From the NCBI GenBank assembly GCA_963931865.1, contig OZ007506.1, forward strand, positions 22,104,372-22,168,371: a stretch of 64,000 nucleotides of DNA. The letters run 5' to 3'. Positions 19,914 to 28,900 of this stretch are shown in pieces. The position numbers and the translations under genes were made by a program. The notes below the pieces were generated by a model. It was given only the letters and a program-made list of their open reading frames with translations. It searched no databases and was not told where the DNA came from. Source of the DNA: Axinella damicornis. Lineage: Eukaryota; Porifera; Demospongiae; Axinellida; Axinellidae. Within the stretch, counting starts at the first letter, position 1, and each line of letters starts with the position of its first letter.

Positions 19914-22900
19914 GTACGTTACAGCTCCCTACTACATGCACCCTGCTCAACGTAAATCATTCTCTCCTCTGGTTTAGAGCAAAAACACCACTGGAGGCAG
20001 TCATGGAAGGCCTGCTCGGCAATACAAATGCACCAAACATGGAGATAAAACACATTCCAGGAAAGGGGAGGGGAGTATTTTCCAATGAGACCTTGCTACA
20101 AGGCAGATATGTAGCAGAGTATAAAACCACCGTTGTGTACGAAAAGGCTAAGAGAGCTGAACATGAAGAAATATACGCAATGAACGAAGAACCTTGCATG
20201 GTATTAGAGGTACAGACCAGAAAGGGGTGGATGTGCCTCGATGCGACACGAAAGATAGGGACGGTGGGACGTCTATTCAACCACGCCCCAAGTGGACGAG
20301 CCACACTGCAACCACACAAGCCATTGTTTGTTAGGGGGAAGTGGAGGGTGGGGTTTTTAGCGGCACGAAACATTCTACCTGGGGAGGAACTCACCTGGGA
20401 TTATGGCTGTCCCCCTGAGGGACAGCCATGGCTGATGAAGAAAGCAGTCGTAGTAAGTTACAATAATCCTTGCCTTGTGATTCCATTCATTAACAGAGAA
20501 GTAGGCTGTACCAATTCATAATCATAATGAGTTATGACTGTATAACAGGAGGAATCAAATAACCCACTCCTAAATCCTGTAGGGGCAGATGGGACCCTCC
20601 TCCACCCAGCCCTCCCAGAAAACATCCACGACGCCAGGACCCAGCCCCGACCAAGCCCCCCAGAAGGTGGCCAGGACCCCCAAGCAGACGGGACCCTCGC
20701 CCACCTCTCCTCCTCTTCCGGTAATACCGAGTTATGACTGTATAACAGGCAGAAGGAAATAACCTACTTCCAATTCCTGTAGAAGAAGAAGGGACCCTCC
20801 TCCTCTCCCACCTCTCCTCTTCAACTGGTAATGAGTTATGACTGTATAACAGGAGGAATGAAATAACCTACTCCTAATTCCTGTAGAAGAAGACGGGACC
20901 CTCCCAATCTCTCATCTCTCCTCCTCTGGTAATAATGAGTTACGACTGTATAACAGGCAGAATGAAAAACTCTAACCCAATTCCTGTATGTTTATGTTGG
21001 CAACGCCGGTCCCACCCACTGACATCATGTAATAGTTATGACGTAATTGAATATACATGGGTGGAGTTTTGAGGTTTCACTTTCATCTTATCGTCAACAA
21101 CATGGATCTATGTCTGTGTAAAACCAAGGCGGAGTTGGCATACTTATATGTACGTCCTAGCTTTAAGTACAGTGAGGAATAATTCATTTTATTTTTATTG
21201 GATCATGAGTGAGGTTGATATCACCAATGGTACAGAGGTACAAGTGGGGATGATAATCAGGTAAACTTTGTGATGTGGCTAACATGCAGGTCATGTGGCT
21301 GAGATCTCAGGGAGGGCAAGTATGTTTCTCACCTCATGTTGGTGATGAGAATTGGGCATCATTGGGGAGAAACATAAAACTCCCTGAGAAAGAGAACATA
21401 ACACCAGTTACAAGTAATACCCCATCGTATAGGAACTCAAGCAATCTTCTGAGGTACCCCAGGAAGTGGCCAGGCCCAGTGGAAACCAACCAGGCCCCAC
21501 CAGGCCCCGCCCAGGCTCTGGTGCCCAGGCCTCCCAAAAAGTGCCCAGGCCCCCCGGGAAGCGCCCAGGCAGCCAAGCCCCCCAGAAGGTGGCCAGGACC
21601 CCCAAGCGGACGGGACACTCTCCCACCTCTCCTCCTCTTCCGGTAATACCGAGTCATGACTGTATAACAGGCAGAAGGAAATAACCTACTTCCAATTCCT
21701 GTAGAAGAAGAAGGGACCCTCCTCCTCTCCCACCTCTCCTCTTCAACTGGTAATGAGTTATGACTGTATAACAGGAGGAATTAAACAACCTACTCCTCAT
21801 TCCTGTAGAAGACAGGACCCTCCCAATCTCCCATCTCTCCTCCTCTGGTAATAATTAGTTATGACTGTATAACAGACAGAATGAAATAACCTACCCCCAA
21901 TTCCTGTAGAAGCAGACGGGACCCTCTCCCACCTCTCCTCCTCTTCCGGTAATACTGAGTCATGACTGTATAACAGGCAGAAGGAAATAACCTACTTCCA
22001 ATTCCTGTAGAAGAAGAAGGGATCCTCCTCCTCTCCCACCTCTCCTCTTCAACTGGTAATGAGTTATGACTGTATGACAGGAGGAATTAAAAAACCTACT
22101 CCTAATTCCTGTAGAAGAAGACGGGACCCTCCCAATCTCCCATCTCTCCTCCTCTGGTAATAATGAGTTATGACTGTATAGTTCATTTTATTTTTATTGG
22201 ATCAAGAGTGAAGTTAATATCACCAATGGTACAGAGGTAAAAGTGGGTATGATATCGGATTATGCTAGCTGAATCATTGTTCCATGCTTTTATTGGAAAA
22301 GGCAAAAACGGGAGTCAAACGGAGAAGAGTATTCAGTGTCCTCTCCTCAGAAGATGAAGGTAGGTAACCCATTGTATGCTGAACATCTGTACATGCATTA
22401 TCCTGGTACCTCCCAACAGAATTCCCAGTTGGAGAGATCAAACCTCCCTCAAAAAGTGGTGGTATGTTACACTTGTGTGGGATTGTTCCATCAGACCAAG
22501 GAAGAGTGGTAGGGTATTTCCTCAGATGGGAATACAAGTATTATGCATTCATTACGCATTGGATTCTCTCCCAATATCATCACATGTTCCCTCAAACAAA
22601 ATTTGTGTATTACTGCATAAATCTCGTGTTCCAGTATAATTTTACTTCCTTACAGGACTCAGCCCAAGGAAGAGGAAGCGCCCTCTCATCGCAGACTTCT
22701 TCTTGCTGGAGGTGGGTGGCTCTGCGAGAGATGAATCCTTGCAGTTATCACGTAATTGAATATACATGGGTGGAGTTTTGAGGTTTCACTTTCATCTTAT
22801 CGTCAACAACATGGATCTATGTCTGTGTAAAACCAAGGTGAAGTTGGCATACTTATATGTACGTCCTAGCTTTAAGTACAGTGAGGAATAATTCATTTTA

Positions 22901-25900
22901 TTTTTATTGGATCATGAGTGAGGTTAATATCACCAATGGTACAGAGGTACAAGTGGGGATGATAATCAGGTAAACTTTGTGATGTGGCTAACATGCAGGT
23001 CATGTGGCTGAGATCTCAGGGAGGGCAAGTATGTTTCTCACCTCATGTTGGTGATGAGAATTGGGCATCATTGGGGAGAAACATAAAACTCCCTGAGAAA
23101 GAGAACATAACACCAGTTACAAGTAATACCCAATCGTTTAGGAACTCAAGCAATCTTCTGAGGTACCCCAGGAAGTGGCCAGGCCCAGTGGAAACCAACC
23201 AGGCCCCACCAGGCCCCGCCCAGGCCCTGGTGCCCAGGCCTCCCAAAAAGTGACCAGGCCCCCCGGGAAGCGCCCAGGCAGCCAAGCCCCCCAGAAGGTT
23301 GCCAGGACCCCCAAGCAGACGGGACACTCTCCCACCTCTCCTCCTCTTCCGGTAATACCGAGTTATGACTGTATAACAGGCAGAAGGAAATAACCTACTT
23401 CCAATTCCTGTAGAAGAAGAAGGGACCCTCCTCCTCTCCCACCTCTCCTCTTCAACTGGTAATGAGTTATGACTGTATAACAGGAGGAATTAAATAACCC
23501 TCCTAATTCCTGTAGAAGACAGGACCCTCCCAATCTCCCATCTCTCCTCCTCTGGTAATAATGAGTTATGACTGTATAGTTCATTTTATTTTTATTGGAT
23601 CAAGAGTGAAGTTAATATCACCAATGGTACAGAGGTAAAAGTGGGTATGATATCGGATTATGCTAGCTGAATCATTGTTCCATGCTTTTATTGGAAAAGG
23701 CAAAAACGGGAGTCAAACGGAGAAGAGTATTCAGTGTCCTCTCCTCAGAAGATGAAGGTAGGTAACCCATTGTATGCTGAACATCTGTACATGCATTATC
23801 CTGGTACCTCCCAACAGAATTCCCAGTTGGAGAGATCAAACCTCCCTCAAAAAGTGGTGGTATGTTACACTTGTGTGGGATTGTTCCATCAGACCAAGGA
23901 AGAGTGGTAGGGTATTTCCTCAGATGGGAATACAAGTATTATGCATTCATTACACATTGGATTCTCTCCCAATATCATCACATGTTCCCTCAAACAAAAT
24001 TTGTGTATTACTGCATAAATCTCGTGTTCCAGTATAATTTTACTTCCTTACAGGACTCAGCCCCAGGAAGAGGAAGCGCCCTCTCATTGCAGACTTCTTC
24101 TTGCTGGAGGTGGGTGGCTCTGCGAGAGATGAATCCTTGCAGTCTTCCACTGCAAGTTAAAACATAGAACTGATAGAATAGTAGATGAATGATAAATACT
24201 GTCAAACTATTATTAAATTTTATTCAAAGAGTAATACACTTTGCATATTATATTATAACACCCAGATCAATCCATACTATGGTTTGATCCGGGTTTGATG
24301 TCCAGGAACTTAGCAAGGTATGTCGAAACCTCACTAACTAATCGTGTACTACTAAAGTATCGTACATGGATCTCTATGCTTTCTGAATAACTCTAAGCTG
24401 TTTCTTCTACACTCGGATCCAGCAGTCAAAGGATGGTCCTGAAGTCTCAAAGCCAGGAGGTGTGTTACTGTTCTTGATGAGTGATTGCCCAATCAGCATA
24501 CTTTAACATACATAATATTACTCAGTTTTGCAACAGTTCCATGTTAACACTGAGCAGTACAGCTCTGTCACCATTGATGTTGTGTGAACTTACATACAGA
24601 TGGGGTACTAGCAGATGAGTCCCCTGAAAATGAAGAGTTGGAAGGTGAAAGTTTAGTCAGTTTGTAAATGTACAACAGCAACACCAAAGAAATACCAATT
24701 ATTATTTACATGCTCATGGTAATGCTAGCAATGTTGTTTCTATGTCTGAGGATTTGCTGCATTTGTGTAAACTACAGATCCTGTCTTGGACCAGGAACCT
24801 ATCCTGATCTCTGACCAGGTAAATCTGATCTGAATCCCACTACTTGCGCAAAAAATGCTATAGCCACTACACTGACCTAGTTTCCTTGCCGTCTTGGCTA
24901 AGTTACAGCTTTACCCTGACCATTAACTCCATTCAGATGAAGCAGCCACCACCGGTGAGGAAGGCCAGGGCCTCTCCTACAGTAGGGAGCGAGGTGGGTG
25001 GATTTATGATGGATTCACGACAATAATTGCCCAGACCAAAATAATGCAACTGAATATTTGTTTCACTACATTAGGGTGACGGAGGAGTTAAAGGGCAGGT
25101 ACGCTTGCCACTAGCTCCAACTGTATGAAAGAGTGCATGTAAACATAATATACCTTCACCACATTAGAAAGACGGAGCTCTTGCTCCCACGAAGAAACGG
25201 TCAAAGGTGACGTATGCCGGGAAGAGAAAGGGAAAGCCCGAGGGAGGCTTGAAGGTAAACTTGCCGCATTTGTACATTGAGACGCATTTTGCTGTGGTTA
25301 CCATCAACACATGCCCAACCTGTTTAGAAGTGGGGTCGGAAGCAGCTGTCTCCCCTCCATCCAAGGAGGAAGCCTATGAGGAAGGGAAAGATGTCAGGCA
25401 AGGAGTTCCTCCTCCTGGAGGCAACGTGTCCTAAGGACAAATACGAGAGTGAGGTAAATCCAGGCAGTTGGGCTGTATGTCTCAATTTCGATCACTCCAA
25501 GTTGCATGTCTGCTTATCCTCAAAGACTGAAAGCTCTGAAAGTTCTGGTGACTCTGATGTAAGCCATGCCTGTAGGTAGCAACTTGCAATATTGTGATGA
25601 CTTCATTGTTTGCATTTACAAAAGGAATGTACTGAGCAACTTCAAATGGAGGAAGTTCATGTAAGTTTCATGTGCACGCTAGAAACAATAGCACTTGCAT
25701 TGTGCTGATCCCTAGCACTATTCCAGCCCTAGTCTTCAATATCCACACCCAACATCCTCTCTAGCTGCAGCCACAGTCTCCCAAATGGTCCCAGAGTCAG
25801 GAGCAGACCAGCAGTGATGGTGAGGGTGCAAAGCAATGAAGTATTGTCAGCGGCAGTTTCATGCACTTTCACATCTACAGATGACTGGAAGGACTATTAT

Positions 25901-28900
25901 CGAAGTGAAAGTGATGAGGAGGAAGGTGCGATACAAATGCAAGCAATTGCGCAGCATTAGGATTAGGGTTATAAAATTGGTGGTAGGCTTACCAGTTGCA
26001 CATTCATAAGACTGTCCTTTGTTGTGTGTCCTTTGGGGCGATGTTCAGCGCAAAGGTTGCATGGTAGCAGGTCTCCATTATCCGCTGCGGGAATAGGGAT
26101 TGTCGGAATGTGCTTTCCCTGTGCATATAGTGTGTCTGGGTGTTGCGGGTGTGTGTCTGTAGACCTTTTTGTGGGGTCCCAACCCCCGATGTCAGACTCT
26201 CACACTAGCCATATGAAGCTTGGGAAAAGGAAAAGTGAAAATGGTAAAACTTATCACAACCATAATTTGTTACGAGCCTTAGCAAGTGCTCTTATGCAAT
26301 CATAGTCTATTGTTTCCTAGAACCTGAACAAAGAAAGTTTGGCCAGTGCCCGATATGCGATAAGGAAGACATTCCTCTGGCCATCCTCAACGCGCACATC
26401 AGACATTGCGCTGATGAGCAGCTGGAAGCAGGTACGTACAAGTGTATTAACATGTTAACGGTTTGCATGCGGGAAATGCACTTATGAATACTTAATGAGT
26501 TAGAAAAACCAAAAGAGAAAAGTCCCTTCTTTGGGATTCGAACCCGTGATGATTGCACTACTATGCGGACTACACCACAGGGCAACAAATACCGCATAAT
26601 TTTATATAGCTAGCTGTTCAAGATTGCTGTATAGTGGCCCAATGCATGCAAAGAGTTAGGATGATTTATGAGTTGTGTGGACCTACAGATGGGGTCCTGG
26701 AACTGCACAGTAACATGGAGGCAAGCAGTCACAAATACCGAATTGATGGGCAGGTAAAATTGTTTTTCCCGTTGTATGCTTGATACTATGGTTTTCAACC
26801 TCATCGTTCACCCTTCTCAGCAACCTTGCAGCAGCAGAGGGATGGTGGAGGACCCATTGCTGGTGTCTTCTGAAGATGAGGTTAGTATATACTGTCAGAG
26901 GGACGGAAAATTCAGTTTCAAACTACTATGTACACGCACTGTGGACTACACCACAGGACAACAATTACCTTTGAAATCACAAACCTCATCCTTCTCAGCA
27001 ACCTTGCAGCAGTAGAGCGATGGTGGAGGAGTTCCCAACATATCATGGTCCCTTGCTGGTGGATGAGGTTAGTACTGTCAGAGGGACGGAAAATTCAAAC
27101 TACTATATGAAGGGCTGAGAACCAGAGTGGTCTAACCCACAAACATTGATCTAGCCCCCCTAAACTTGAGAATACTGTTAAAATGTGTTTCAGGAGCTGC
27201 TGAAATTTCAAGAATTTCAAAATTTTGGTCAAATGCTCATACCCATTGCATATTTTTTACTCCACTTTTGTGCAATTCATGCTTTTTCCAGTACTTGATT
27301 TTGGGTTAGACCACTCTGGTTCTCAGCCCTTCATATGTACACACACTGTGGACTACACCACAGGGCAACAATTACTTTGAAATCGGATTATAGCTAGCTG
27401 TTCAATTTTGCTGTATGGTGGCCCAACACGTGCAAAGAGTTAGGAAGCATTCCATGATTTATTAGTTGCTGGTTTCTTCTGAGGATGAGGTTAGTACTGT
27501 CAGAAGGACAGAAAATTCAAACTACCCAGCAAGATAAGATATGGACACCCAAGCTATGCAGTTTTCTGTGGTTTGACTTAAGTGTTCTAAAGCTCAACGT
27601 TTATCCTTCTTAGCAACCTTGCAGCAGCAGAGGGGCAATTGTTGAGTTGCCACCAGAGCGTGGTCTGTCGCTGGTGTCTGAGGATGAGGTTAGTTGTCCA
27701 GCATTGCCAGCAAGCTGCATCAAAAGTATTGATTGGGCACTTACTGTGCACATACGTGGATGGATAGTTTGATGGGTGGGGGCCCCAAAAGAATTACAAT
27801 GGGGTGGGTTAGGGGTTAGGGTTTCACACCACCAATGGATTAGGCAGCTATAATATCAATGAGCTCGTTAAAGGGTTAAACCGTGTCCTCCAAAACCTAC
27901 AAGTTGACTGAAAACTCCAAGGTCAGCTGATCCAACACCTCCAATCCCCAGACATCTGACTCCACTGTGAAGAAACAGCCAAAGAGGAAGACACGGTTCA
28001 TCCAGATTGAGAGTGATAGTGAGGTTAGGGTTAACTCATTGCACCCACACTTGTGAATAATATTGATATTGAGTTGAAAGGGGGAAAGTTCTCCTTCAGA
28101 CTCAATGTATGTGTAGGTCATACCTTTGCAGGCAAATGTAGGCGCTAACCGCACACCAGAATTTGACAGCACTAGCAGATCTGCTCATCTATAATATTAT
28201 GCAATCTAACTCTCGTCTCAGATGTCAGATCCCCCTGAGAGGACTAAGAGGACGACAGTTGAACATGGTGGAAATGGTAAACAGCACATCTTGTCTGCCC
28301 ATACTGGCAATTTGTGATTGCAAATCCTCCCTACTACAGATACCGGGGAACATCACGCTCCTAATCCCAAGCGAGGGAAGAGTCGTCGAGGGAAGAACCG
28401 TGCTCAAAGTCAAGTTGAGGACATGCAGGCAAGCTTAGTCTATAGCTAATGTAACTGACGCAGTGACATGATTGTCATATGACCAGGGTTTTTTCTCAAG
28501 ACGGAAGCAACTGCTGATTAACATTCTGGGTGGGGGTATGAATGAACTCTCCCTCCATTCAACTGCAGAAAGATGAAGAATCGGATGCAGACCAGGTGGT
28601 GAGGAAGGTGTATGCCGACAAGCGGTATCCAAAGTTTTGCCCGGTAGAGGGCTGCCAAACCACCCGTCCACTCCTCAAACTGTCACAGCACCTAAAGCAG
28701 TCACACCCCAACCTCAGTGCTGAGGAGAGAGCAGCACTGGTGAAACAACAACCACGAGTAGCCAAGTGTGACGCCCAAAAGGTGCGAATCAGGCCACCAA
28801 GGGGCCAGCCAACGATACTGCAGTTCGTGCAGCCCCCCAAGGAGCAACCACAGTTCTCCACCTCATCTCCCGTACCTGACCGTGACCCTAAGAAAAAGGG

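Noticed and set aside
21334..21657. Gly/Leu/Pro-rich minus-strand frames opposite the Pro-rich exons
   Set aside because: Antisense shadows of the plus-strand exons; no splice logic on the minus strand.
28542..28568. ATG 28542 as the true start of the recombinase
   Set aside because: It lies just before a good acceptor (CTGCAG) whose phase fits exon 41; kept only as a possible alternative start.
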